Assembly (NCBI GenBank): GCA_937958185.1
Contig: CALFFN010000036.1
Location: 1 to 64,000, forward strand
Direction of reading: 5' to 3'
Source: an uncultured Neglectibacter sp.
GTDB lineage: Bacteria > Bacillota > Clostridia > Oscillospirales > Acutalibacteraceae
Length of the DNA: 64,000 nucleotides
Of the stretch, positions 33,066-40,630 are shown in pieces. Both the position numbers and the translations under genes were made by a program. Within the stretch, counting starts at the first letter, position 1, and every line of letters begins with the position of its first letter. Under the pieces are notes generated by a model. It saw only the letters and a list, made by a program, of their open reading frames with translations, was not told where the DNA came from and made no database searches.

Positions 33066-34055
33066 TTAGAAAATCGTCAGGTTGTCCCGGTGGAGGAACA
33101 GGCGGACGGCAGTGCCTTTTCCCGGCTGGGAGGTGATCTCAATGGGCGTGCCCAGCTTGTCCAGGATTTCCTTTGTCAGGTACAGCCCCAGCCCGGAGGA
33201 GGTTTTGTCCTGCCTGCCGTTAAAGCCGGTGAAGCCCCGTTCAAAAATGCGGGGCAGGTCCTCCGGGGAAATGCCGATGCCCGTGTCCGTGATGGTCAAA
33301 ACGTCGTCTTCATTCATGGAGATGGAGATGGTCCCGGCTTTCGTGTATTTCAGGGCGTTGGAGAGCAGCTGTTCCACCGCGAATTCCAGCCATTTCTCAT
33401 CGGTGAGCACCGTGTTGGAGAAGTCCGGGAAGTCCAGCGTGAGCTTTTGATAGATGAACTGGGGCGCGAATTTCTTTACCGCGTGCCGGACGATATCGTG
33501 GGCGGAGCAGCGCTCCAGGCGCAGGTCGGCGCTCATGGTTTCCATGCGCAGGTAACCCAGCACCATCTCCACGTACCGCTCCACCTTGAACAGCTCCTGC
33601 TGCAGGGTTTCGTGCTCCGCGCTGTGGGAGGACTGCAAAATGAGCCGCATGGCGGACAGCGGCGTTTTGATCTGGTGGACCCACAGGGTGTAATATTCCA
33701 GCATATCCTGGCGCTGCTGCTGGAACGCCGCGTCCCGCTCGCTCAGCCTGCCGCACAGCTCCCGTAAGGTTTCCAGCAAGATAGCTTCAGGGAAATCGGC
33801 AGGGCAGGGCGGGATCTCCAGCAGCGCCGCCAAATTCTGCTTCAGCTCCCGAAACTGGAGGACCCTCCGGCGGTACAGCAGGAAGCCGGGCAGGGCAAAG
33901 CACAGCGACAGCACCAGCAGCACGGCGGTAATATACCAGAACGCTTCCGCGGGCAGGTCGTACAGGTAAAAGAGGAATCCAGCCGCCGCCACCAGTATCA
34001 GGGCGCAGAACAGCAGGAGCTTCCTGTCTTTCAGATATCCTTTCAAAATGTCCAC
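33066..34055 (-). CDS. bceS: Bce-type intramembrane-sensing histidine kinase
   Basis: The 329-residue protein has two N-terminal helices (LLLFCALILVAAAGFLFYLY and FWYITAVLLVLSLCFALPGF) separated by a few residues and no sensor domain, as in kinases that sense via their transporter. The phospho-acceptor His is in YTLWVHQIKTPLSAMRLI. The ATPase domain has EFAVEQLLSNALKYT, DTGIGISPEDLPRIF and SSGLGLYLTKEIL. The start is GTG 34055, with AAAGGAGGG upstream. The longer frame overlaps bceR and is not supported. Confidence 0.9.
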   Translation of the reverse strand: MDILKGYLKDRKLLLFCALILVAAAGFLFYLYDLPAEAFWYITAVLLVLSLCFALPGFLLYRRRVLQFRELKQNLAALLEIPPCPADFPEAILLETLRELCGRLSERDAAFQQQRQDMLEYYTLWVHQIKTPLSAMRLILQSSHSAEHETLQQELFKVERYVEMVLGYLRMETMSADLRLERCSAHDIVRHAVKKFAPQFIYQKLTLDFPDFSNTVLTDEKWLEFAVEQLLSNALKYTKAGTISISMNEDDVLTITDTGIGISPEDLPRIFERGFTGFNGRQDKTSSGLGLYLTKEILDKLGTPIEITSQPGKGTAVRLFLHRDNLTIF

Positions 34056-34093
34056 AGAGCACCCTCCTTTCCGCCCTGCCGTTTCAGGGACTG

Positions 34094-34765
34094 TCAGGGA
34101 ATAAGGTAGCCCATTCCCTTCTTTGTGACGATAAGCTCCGGCAGACCCATTTCTTTCAGCTTTTTCCGCAGCCGGGTCATGTTGACGGTCAGGGTGTTGT
34201 CGTCGATGAAATGGTCGCTTTCCCACAGCCGGGTGATCAGGTCCTCCCGGCTCACCATATGCCCGGCGTTTTCCATCAGCACCTGCACGATGCGGAACTC
34301 ATTTTTTGTCAGCTCCAGCTTCCCGCCCGGGCAGGACAGGGTACAGGCGGACAGGTCCAGCAGCGCGCCGCCGTGCTCGATGATATTGACGCTGCCAGCA
34401 AGGGAATAAGCCCTCCGCAGCACCGCCTGTATCTTTGCCGTCAGCACCGGCAGGTCAAAGGGCTTGGGGATAAAATCGTCCGCGCCCATGTCGATGGCGG
34501 TGATGATATTCATATTGTCGGAAGCGGAGGAAAGGAAAACGATGGGGATTTTTGAGCGCTTCCGCATTTCCTCGCACCAGTAATACCCGTTCCGATGGGG
34601 CAGCCCGATATCCAGCAGCACCAGCTGGGGGTCAAATTCCGTAAATTCCTCAAGGACCCGCTGGAAATCCTGCACGGTCCTGACTTCATAGCCCCACATG
34701 GTCAGATGGTCTTCTATTGCCCTGGCAATGACCGGGTCGTCCTCTACCAGATAGATTTTATTCAT
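34094..34765 (-). CDS. bceR: Bce-type response regulator
   Basis: This 223-residue OmpR/PhoB-type regulator is phosphorylated by the adjacent kinase. The receiver domain begins MNKIYLVEDDPVIARAI (acidic pocket ED), with the phospho-acceptor Asp in QLVLLDIGLPHRNG (about residue 51) and Lys in DFIPKPFDLPVL. The C-terminal winged helix includes LTKNEFRIVQVLMENAG and TVNMTRLRKKLKEMG. Its likely target is the operator at 33006-33039. The 39-bp gap to the upstream HAD gene is almost filled by heptad array J. Confidence 0.92.
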   Translation of the reverse strand: MNKIYLVEDDPVIARAIEDHLTMWGYEVRTVQDFQRVLEEFTEFDPQLVLLDIGLPHRNGYYWCEEMRKRSKIPIVFLSSASDNMNIITAIDMGADDFIPKPFDLPVLTAKIQAVLRRAYSLAGSVNIIEHGGALLDLSACTLSCPGGKLELTKNEFRIVQVLMENAGHMVSREDLITRLWESDHFIDDNTLTVNMTRLRKKLKEMGLPELIVTKKGMGYLIP

Positions 34766-34780
34766 GGCGCACCTCGGTGG

Positions 34781-34808
34781 TTAGTAGTTAATTGCTAGAC
34801 GGGTCTAT
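34781..34808 (+). repeat. Heptad array J (mixed type)
   Basis: Four units: TTAGTAG at 34781, TTAATTG at 34788, CTAGACG at 34795, GGTCTAT at 34802. The last contains the stop codon of the HAD gene (minus strand, 34805-34807). The units resemble both the TTGTTAG and CAATTAG types. It is the shortest and most degenerate array and could be read as chance if the others were absent. Confidence 0.5.
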
Positions 34809-35503
34809 GCGTGATATAGGATATTTTTGATTTCCTCATAGCTTTCCGCCCGGTAAGTATAGGGAACGTCGGAAGCGCCTTTCCATGTGCCGGTGTACCA
34901 GATGCTGTCCAGCCCGGCGTTGACCGCCCCCTGAAGGTCGGAGGAGGGGGAATCGCCGATGACGACCGCTTTTTTCTTTTCAAAGCCGGGAATGTGCTCT
35001 TCTACATATTGGAAGTAGCGGGGGTCCGGCTTGCCCACGCCCACGGCGTCCGAAACAAAAACGCCCTGCAAATAGGGCAGCAGCCCGGAATGCTCCAACC
35101 GGGTCTGCTGGGAGGCGGCATTGCCGTTCGTTATGATATACAGGGAAAAATCCCCGGACAGCTCCCGCATAAGCTCCACCGCGCCGGGGTACACCGCGCC
35201 ACCCTGCCCCAGAAATTCAAAATACCGGCGGTTCATTTCATCCGGGTCGCCGGAAAAGCCTGTTTCCTCCAGAAAATCCACAAAACGGTTTCGGAACAGC
35301 TCCGGCTTGGTGCATTCCTGTTTTTCAAATTTGCCCCACCATTTGTTGTTGTACTTTTCGTAGGTGGCAAGCATTTCCTCAGAATAGGGGACGCTTGCGG
35401 AAAAGCCGCTTATCTCGTATAATGCCTGAAAAGCGTTTGTCATGTCCGCGTCAAAATCCAGCAGGGTGTAGTCGGCGTCAAACAAAAGAAACTGATATTT
35501 CAT
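34805..35503 (-). CDS. HAD-superfamily phosphatase, YjjG-like
   Basis: The 232-residue HAD hydrolase has the nucleophile motif LLFDADYTLLDFD (residues 5-17; the usual DxD reads DAD), motif II IITNGNAASQQTRLEHSG, motif III Lys in GVGKPDPRYFQYVEE, and motif IV KKAVVIGDSPSSDLQGAVNAG. The sequence resembles YjjG pyrimidine 5'-nucleotidases that dephosphorylate non-canonical nucleotides. The start at ATG 35503 follows AAAGGACGGG. The stop codon is embedded in array J. Confidence 0.85.
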   Translation of the reverse strand: MKYQFLLFDADYTLLDFDADMTNAFQALYEISGFSASVPYSEEMLATYEKYNNKWWGKFEKQECTKPELFRNRFVDFLEETGFSGDPDEMNRRYFEFLGQGGAVYPGAVELMRELSGDFSLYIITNGNAASQQTRLEHSGLLPYLQGVFVSDAVGVGKPDPRYFQYVEEHIPGFEKKKAVVIGDSPSSDLQGAVNAGLDSIWYTGTWKGASDVPYTYRAESYEEIKNILYHA

Positions 35504-35682
35504 AAAACCCGTCCTTTCCGTCATGGAGAAAGCGTCTCCGGCATAAAATTTTTCATATGATACTTCAAAATCAAATCGGTGTCAAGCAACGGACGGCACG
35601 GGGAAGCGTTTCTCTGCGCGGGGCTGCATGAAATGACGGTCCTGCCCTTTGGATACTTCGCGGTGCGGAAAGGAAAGCGTTC

Positions 35683-36987
35683 ATGAAACGGTACAATTTG
35701 AAGAAATACAATTATCTTATTGTCTGGCTGGCGCTTTGTGTGACGGTGGGCATTGTCTGGCTGTTCGGCAGCCGTCAGGCAAAAAAAGAACCTCCGGCGG
35801 ACAGCGCGGCGCCCGTGCCCCTGTCCAGCGCCGTGGAAACGCCCGCAGCCTCCCCGGCTCCGGCGGAGCAGACCCTGAACCTGCCCAGCCCCGCGCCGGG
35901 ACGAGCCATGCTTTCCGGCGTGTGGGTGCCCTATATGTCCCTTACCACTGAGGAGCATACGCAGGCGGCGTTTGAGGAAAACTTCAAGCGTATTGCGGAT
36001 TCCGCCAAAGAAAAGGGGCTGAACGCCCTGTTCGTCCATGTGCGCCCTTTCTGCGACGCGCTCTATCCCTCCAAGCTTTACCCATGGTCCCATATCTTGA
36101 CCGGGACCCAGGGGAAGGACCCGGGCTTTGACCCACTGCAATTCATGGTGGACTACGCTCACAGCCAGAATATGGAGCTTCACGCCTGGCTGAACCCCCT
36201 TCGTGTCAAAACGGCGGAAACCCCGTCGGAGCTGGCGGCGGACAATCCCTATACTGTTTTGAGCGAAGCCAGCCCTTACTATTTCATGGAATCCGGCGGC
36301 GGGGTGTATCTGGACCCCGCCTACCCCTATGTGCGCAGCCTGATCGCCGACGGAGCCGCGGAGATCGCGGCAAATTACAGCGTGGACGGCATTCATTTTG
36401 ACGATTATTTTTATCCCACACAAGAAGAGGAGCTGGACGCGGAAGCCTATGCCCTGTACACCCAGGGCGTGGACGAACCGCTGCCCCTGCCGGAATGGCG
36501 GCGGGCAAATATCAGCGCCATGGTGCAGGAGGTCTACGAAAAGATAAAAGCGGCAAACCCCGATGTGGTTTTCGGCATTTCCCCTCAGGGCAATATCGAA
36601 AACGATGAAAACATGGGGGCGGACGTGAAAGCATGGTGCGCCGTGCCCGGGTATCTGGACTACATCTGCCCCCAGCTGTATTACAGCTTTGAAAACCCGG
36701 CGCTGGGATATGGGGAAGCGCTGGAGCAGTGGGTGTCGCTGCCCCGCCACGGGGAGCTGCAGATCTACGCGGGCTTAGCCCTGTACAAAGCCGGCAGCGA
36801 CGCGGATGACGGCACGTGGCAGCTGTCGGACGATACGATCCGGCGGCAGATCAAAGCGGCGCGGACCGCCCAGTGCAGCGGCGTGCTGCTCTATTCCTCC
36901 GACTATCTGGACACCGAGCAGACCGCGGCGGAAATGCAAAACGCGGTGGAGGTCCTGTCTCCCATACGGGCTGATTCGGAAAAGTAA
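35683..36987 (+). CDS. GHL10/YngK-like extracellular glycosidase-related protein
   Basis: The 434-residue protein has a basic N-terminus, one signal-anchor helix (about 11-30), a Pro/Ala linker and then a TIM-barrel domain. That domain starts RAMLSGVWVPYMSL and includes FVHVRPFCDALYPSKLYPWS, HAWLNPLRV, DGIHFDDYFYP and DYICPQLYYSF. These match the glycosyl hydrolase-like GHL10 (DUF187) family of secreted proteins such as YngK, proposed to act on cell-wall or environmental glycans. Activity is unproven. It is divergent from the HAD gene across a 180-bp gap in which I see no clear promoter on the plus strand. Confidence 0.8.
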   Translation: MKRYNLKKYNYLIVWLALCVTVGIVWLFGSRQAKKEPPADSAAPVPLSSAVETPAASPAPAEQTLNLPSPAPGRAMLSGVWVPYMSLTTEEHTQAAFEENFKRIADSAKEKGLNALFVHVRPFCDALYPSKLYPWSHILTGTQGKDPGFDPLQFMVDYAHSQNMELHAWLNPLRVKTAETPSELAADNPYTVLSEASPYYFMESGGGVYLDPAYPYVRSLIADGAAEIAANYSVDGIHFDDYFYPTQEEELDAEAYALYTQGVDEPLPLPEWRRANISAMVQEVYEKIKAANPDVVFGISPQGNIENDENMGADVKAWCAVPGYLDYICPQLYYSFENPALGYGEALEQWVSLPRHGELQIYAGLALYKAGSDADDGTWQLSDDTIRRQIKAARTAQCSGVLLYSSDYLDTEQTAAEMQNAVEVLSPIRADSEK

Positions 36988-37004
36988 AAGGGCTTGCGGC
37001 TCTG

Positions 37005-37034
37005 TTGACGAAAGGCGTCGGAGCGTGATATAAT
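37005..37034 (+). promoter_or_regulatory. Promoter of the Xre-cupin / acyl-CoA synthetase operon
   Basis: TTGACG (37005-37010), 18-bp spacer, TATAAT (37029-37034), about 38 bp before the start codon. Confidence 0.8.
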
Positions 37035-37071
37035 TTTCCAATAAACTTCATATCTGAAAAGGAGATACGAT

Positions 37072-37620
37072 ATGAGCGAGATCAATGAAATCGGCGCTCG
37101 TCTGCGGGAGCTCAGGGAAGTCAGCGACTGCACGGTGGAGCAGGTCGCCAGGGAGCTAAAGCTTACCCCCGAGGAATACCGCGCCTATGAGCAGGACGGC
37201 AGGGACATTCCCATCAGCGTGATCTTCCAGGTCGCCAATATGTTTGGCGTGGATTTTACCGAGATTGTCACGGGCACGCCCGCCCGGCTGTCCACCTACC
37301 ATGTCGTCAAGCGGGGCAAGGGAAAGGTGGTCAACCGCAACCCGGAATATCATTTTGAAGACCTTGCGTACCGCTATGCGGACAAGGTCATGCAGCCCCT
37401 GCTGGTGACGCTGGAGCCTGCCGACGCCCCGGCGAAGCTCATCACCCATTCCGGGCAGGAATTTAACATGGTGCTGGAGGGCACGGTGATCGTATGTATC
37501 GGCGACAAGGAATTTTCCCTTTCCGCCGGGGATTCCATTTATTTTAATCCCGCCATTCCCCACGGGCAGCGCTGCGGCGGCGAGACAAAGGCAAGGTTTT
37601 TGACGATGATCGCCGAGTAA
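37072..37620 (+). CDS. Xre-family regulator with C-terminal cupin domain
   Basis: The 182-residue protein has an N-terminal helix-turn-helix (INEIGARLRELREVSDCTVEQVARELKL) and a C-terminal cupin (HSGQEFNMVLEGTVIVCIGD, LSAGDSIYFNPAIPHGQ) that could sense a small ligand. It starts 44 bp before the acyl-CoA synthetase gene, so it probably controls that gene according to the acid or CoA ester available. This pairing is frequent in gut Clostridia. Autoregulation is likely but no operator was recognised. Confidence 0.88.
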   Translation: MSEINEIGARLRELREVSDCTVEQVARELKLTPEEYRAYEQDGRDIPISVIFQVANMFGVDFTEIVTGTPARLSTYHVVKRGKGKVVNRNPEYHFEDLAYRYADKVMQPLLVTLEPADAPAKLITHSGQEFNMVLEGTVIVCIGDKEFSLSAGDSIYFNPAIPHGQRCGGETKARFLTMIAE

Positions 37621-37663
37621 AGCGCTGTGGGACGGGAAAAACCAAGGAAAGGAAAATAGACCG

Positions 37664-39340
37664 ATGGATATGCTGCTGAAAAAATATCTTCCCAGGATCG
37701 AGTTCGATTCCTATGAAGATTTCAAACAGAATTTTAAGATAAACGCCCCGGAGGACTTTAACTTCGGCTATGACGTGGTGGACGCCTGGGCAGATGCCGA
37801 GTCGGACAAGCGCGCCCTGGTGTGGGTCAACGAGGCGGACGAGGAAAAAATCTTCACCTTTACGGATATCAGGCGCCTGTCCAATCAGGCGGCGAATTTC
37901 TTCCGCAGCCTGGGCGTGAAAAAGGGGTCGGTGGTCATGCTGATCCTCCGCCGCCGGTGGGAATACTGGGTCTGCGCCACGGCACTGCACAAGCTGGGCG
38001 CGGTGCTGATCCCCGGCACGCTGCAGCTGACGAAAAAGGACATCGTGTACCGTGGCAACTCCGCTAAAATATGTGCCGTGGTCTGCGTGAACGACCCCTT
38101 TGTAGTCTCCCAGGTGGAAGCGGCGGAGGGGGATATCCCCTCGCTGAAGCATATGATCATGGTGCAGGAGCACCGGGACGGCTGGCTGGATTTTAACGAC
38201 GAGATCGCGAAGTTCCCGGAGACCTTCCCCCGCCCTACAGGGGAAGAGGCTTCCCGCTGGGACGATATCATGCTGGTGTATTTTACCTCCGGCACCACGG
38301 GAATGCCGAAAATGGTACAGCACAATTTCCTGTACCCCTTAGGGCACATCATCACCGCGAAATACTGGCAGCGGGTGGAGGAAAACTGCCTGCACATGAG
38401 CGTATCGGATTCCGGCTGGGCGAAGTTCGGCTGGGGGAAAATTTATGGGCAGTGGCTCAGCGGCGCCACCATTTTCTGTTATGACATGGAGGGGAAGTTC
38501 GAGCCGAAAAACCTGCTGAAAAAGGTGGAGCGCTACAAGGTGACCACCTTCTGCGCCCCGCCTACCACCTTCCGCTTCATGCTGCAGGAGGACCTGTCCC
38601 AGTACGACCTGTCCAGCATTCACCACTGCGTCACCGCCGGGGAGCCCCTGAACCCGGAGGTCACCAAACGCTGGAAGGAGTACACGGGTCTGCAGATCTA
38701 TGAGGGCTTTGGGCAGTCGGAGGGTCCTGTGCTGCTGGCGAATTTCTACCCCTGGGTGGAGCCGCGCCCGGGTTCCACCGGGAAGCCCTCGCCCCTTTAC
38801 GATATCCAGCTGGTGGACAGGAACGGCGAGCTCTGCGAGGACGGCGACGAAGGCTCGTTGACAATCCTGGACGTGAAGAACCACCCCCCGATAGGGCTGT
38901 TTACCGGGTATTTCCGCAACCCGGAGATGACCGAGGAGCATTTGGGCGGCATTGGGTACAACACCGGCGATATGCTGTGGCGGGACAGCGACGGCTATTT
39001 CTGGTTCGTGGGGCGCAATGACGATGTCATCAAGTGCTCCGGCTACCGTATCGGACCTTTCGAGGTGGAATCCGCCCTTATTGAGCACCCCGCCGTGGTG
39101 GAATGCGCCATCACCGGCGCGCCGGACCCCATTCGCGGGCAGGTGGTGAAAGCCACTATCGTGCTGGCAAAGGGGTACGAGGGCACGCCTGAGCTGACAA
39201 AGGAGCTGCAAAATTACGTGAAAAAGGTGACCGCCCCCTATAAATATCCCAGGGTGGTGGAATATGTGGACGAGCTTCCCAAGACTTTGGGCGGCAAGAT
39301 CAAGCGGGCGGAGATCAGAAAGGCTGACGAAGAAAAATGA
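37664..39340 (+). CDS. AMP-dependent acyl-CoA synthetase (medium-chain/acetyl-CoA synthetase-like)
   Basis: The 558-residue enzyme adenylates a carboxylic acid and transfers it to CoA. The A3 phosphate loop is YFTSGTTGMPKMVQHN. Later motifs are TAGEPLNPEV, YEGFGQSEG, TGDMLWRDSDGYFWFVGRNDDVIKCSGYRI and the C-terminal catalytic Lys region LPKTLGGKIKRAEIR. The hinge and GRNDDVIK motifs favour the medium-chain acyl/acetyl-CoA synthetase group, but chain length cannot be fixed. It overlaps the next gene by four bases. Confidence 0.9.
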   Translation: MDMLLKKYLPRIEFDSYEDFKQNFKINAPEDFNFGYDVVDAWADAESDKRALVWVNEADEEKIFTFTDIRRLSNQAANFFRSLGVKKGSVVMLILRRRWEYWVCATALHKLGAVLIPGTLQLTKKDIVYRGNSAKICAVVCVNDPFVVSQVEAAEGDIPSLKHMIMVQEHRDGWLDFNDEIAKFPETFPRPTGEEASRWDDIMLVYFTSGTTGMPKMVQHNFLYPLGHIITAKYWQRVEENCLHMSVSDSGWAKFGWGKIYGQWLSGATIFCYDMEGKFEPKNLLKKVERYKVTTFCAPPTTFRFMLQEDLSQYDLSSIHHCVTAGEPLNPEVTKRWKEYTGLQIYEGFGQSEGPVLLANFYPWVEPRPGSTGKPSPLYDIQLVDRNGELCEDGDEGSLTILDVKNHPPIGLFTGYFRNPEMTEEHLGGIGYNTGDMLWRDSDGYFWFVGRNDDVIKCSGYRIGPFEVESALIEHPAVVECAITGAPDPIRGQVVKATIVLAKGYEGTPELTKELQNYVKKVTAPYKYPRVVEYVDELPKTLGGKIKRAEIRKADEEK

Positions 39341-39822
39341 GAACGACTGGGAGACCGAAAAGCACATGGCTTGACCGGCTGCTGACCCTGCTGGGGCTGC
39401 TGGCGCTGCTATGCACTACCCTGTATGTGGTTTTCCGCTGGGGGACGCTCCCGGCAGAGGTCCCCACCCATTTTAATGCCGCCGGGGAAATCAACGCCAC
39501 CGGCGGGAAGGCTTCCCTCCTCGCGCCGCTGGTCATCGGCTGGGTGCTGTACGGGCTGCTCAGTTTGATTGGGGCGATCCCCGCGGTTTGGAACACCGGG
39601 GTAGAGGTCACGCCGGAAAACAGGGAAGCGGTGCTTCAAATCATTAAGACCATGCTTTCCTTCCTGAAGACAGAGCTGGCGCTGTGGTTCTCCTATCTGG
39701 TGCTTTGCTCTGCCCGGTGCCGCCCGATCGGCATTTTGGCAACGCCGTTCTTTTTGATTCTGGTGTTCGGCACGATCATTGTCACCATGGTTCAAATTTT
39801 CCGAACAGCCCATAAGAAATAA
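39337..39822 (+). CDS. DUF1648-domain membrane protein
   Basis: The 161-residue protein has about four helices. The DUF1648 segment follows the first helix: FRWGTLPAEVPTHFNAAGEI. Similar short proteins accompany transport and regulatory genes, but none of unknown role like this one has been assigned a reaction. The start overlaps the synthetase stop (ATGA), so it is translated from the same mRNA and ends at the terminator at 39824. Confidence 0.75.
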   Translation: MRTTGRPKSTWLDRLLTLLGLLALLCTTLYVVFRWGTLPAEVPTHFNAAGEINATGGKASLLAPLVIGWVLYGLLSLIGAIPAVWNTGVEVTPENREAVLQIIKTMLSFLKTELALWFSYLVLCSARCRPIGILATPFFLILVFGTIIVTMVQIFRTAHKK

Positions 39823-39823
39823 C

Positions 39824-39856
39824 AAAAGCGCTCCGTTTGCTAACGGAGCGCTTTTT
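39824..39856. terminator. Bidirectional terminator between DUF1648 gene and iscU
   Basis: A 14-bp stem (39824-39837 with 39842-39855, loop TGCT) has an A-run on its left and T-run on its right, so it can end both converging operons. Heptad array F begins directly after it. Confidence 0.92.
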
Positions 39857-39891
39857 CTCTAGTATCCAGCGTCCAGAATCTAAAATCTAGA
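39857..39891 (+). repeat. Heptad array F (ATCCAGA type) at the iscU stop
   Basis: Five units: CTCTAGT at 39857, ATCCAGC at 39864, GTCCAGA at 39871, ATCTAAA at 39878, ATCTAGA at 39885. The last unit holds the iscU stop (TAG on the minus strand, 39887-39889) at exactly the same position as array E holds the iscS stop. Array G on the other side of iscU is its inverted counterpart. Confidence 0.8.
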
Positions 39892-40312
39892 CATGGCACG
39901 CCTCACATTCAGGGATATCACCCACGATGGGGGTGGGGTCGATCCCCTGGCGGCGGTAATAGTCTGCCACGGCGGACTTGATCGCCTGTTCTGCCAGCAC
40001 GGAGCAGTGCACTTTTACCGGCGGCAGACCGTCCAGCGCTTCCATCACCGCCTTGTTGGTGAGCTTCAGCGCTTCGTCGATAGATTTGCCCTTGATCATC
40101 TCCGTTGCCATGCTGCTGGTGGCGATCGCCGCCCCGCAGCCAAAGGTCATAAAGGAGATGTCGGTGATAATATTATGTTCTACCTTGATATACATTCTCA
40201 TGATGTCGCCGCATTTGGGGTTCCCCACCTCGCCGACGCCGCTGGGGTCCTTCATTTCTCCCACATTGCGGGGATTTGAAAAATGATCCATTACCTTTGC
40301 ACTGTATGCCAT
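39887..40312 (-). CDS. iscU: Iron-sulfur cluster assembly scaffold IscU/NifU
   Basis: This 141-residue scaffold receives sulfur from IscS and builds transient clusters. It begins MAYSAKVMDHFSNPRNVGEM and has all three ligand cysteines: GNPKCGDIM, FGCGAAIATSSM and VKVHCSVLAEQAI. The C-terminus ends CEACHV with two extra cysteines, seen in many Clostridial NifU-like scaffolds. It is downstream of iscS on the same strand but separated by 313 bp of repeat-rich DNA, where a short gap is usual. Confidence 0.95.
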   Translation of the reverse strand: MAYSAKVMDHFSNPRNVGEMKDPSGVGEVGNPKCGDIMRMYIKVEHNIITDISFMTFGCGAAIATSSMATEMIKGKSIDEALKLTNKAVMEALDGLPPVKVHCSVLAEQAIKSAVADYYRRQGIDPTPIVGDIPECEACHV

Positions 40313-40349
40313 ATTGTATATTCCTCTCTGTGATATAGTAGTTGGTCAA

Positions 40350-40377
40350 ATTAGATGCCGGACGCTGGATACTGACG
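40350..40377 (-). repeat. Heptad array G (TCTGGAT type, inverted to F and E)
   Basis: Four units on the plus strand: ATTAGAT at 40350, GCCGGAC at 40357, GCTGGAT at 40364, ACTGACG at 40371. Read this way they line up with the minus-strand reading of array F (TTTAGAT, then TCTGGAC, GCTGGAT, ACTAGAG). G lies just upstream of iscU, so F and G bracket that gene in opposite orientation, and G and E bracket the iscS-iscU gap. Confidence 0.65.
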
Positions 40378-40411
40378 CCGGGGGAAGGACAGATAAATGA
40401 AAATTTAGAGC

Positions 40412-40446
40412 CAATGAGCAATGAGGAATGAGCAGTGAGCAATTAT
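40412..40446 (+). repeat. Heptad array D (CAATGAG type)
   Basis: Five units: CAATGAG at 40412 and again at 40419, GAATGAG at 40426, CAGTGAG at 40433, CAATTAT at 40440, followed by TC. It ends with the same CAATTATTC as array A and the gene-side end of array C. It sits between arrays G and E and touches no gene boundary. Confidence 0.8.
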
Positions 40447-40471
40447 TCTCGGGCCGCCAGTACTGCTCTTG

Positions 40472-40492
40472 CCTCCCCTCTGCCAGGGGAGG
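40472..40492. repeat. Perfect hairpin in the iscS-iscU gap
   Basis: CCTCCCCT (40472-40479) pairs with AGGGGAGG (40485-40492) around CTGCC. It resembles a dispersed REP-like hairpin; no T-run follows on either strand. Apart from arrays G, D and E and this hairpin I see no feature in 40313-40625. Confidence 0.55.
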
Positions 40493-40595
40493 TAAAGGGT
40501 ACTTCTCTTTCGGTCGGGCTGTACATCAAAAAACAGCACTCGCTGTCTTCCCGTCTTGCCGCACCGCAGGTGCTAAACTCCCATTTACCGTCCTT

Positions 40596-40630
40596 ATCCA
40601 GAATCCAGACTCCAGAATCCAGTATCTAGA
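40596..40630 (+). repeat. Heptad array E (ATCCAGA type) at the iscS stop
   Basis: Five units: ATCCAGA at 40596 and 40603, CTCCAGA at 40610, ATCCAGT at 40617, ATCTAGA at 40624. The last unit contains the iscS stop (TAG on the minus strand, 40626-40628). This is the most regular array in the window. Confidence 0.88.

Noticed and set aside
40412..40630. Heptad arrays as a CRISPR array
   Set aside because: Units are 7 bp, adjoining and degenerate, with no spacers; no cas genes are present.
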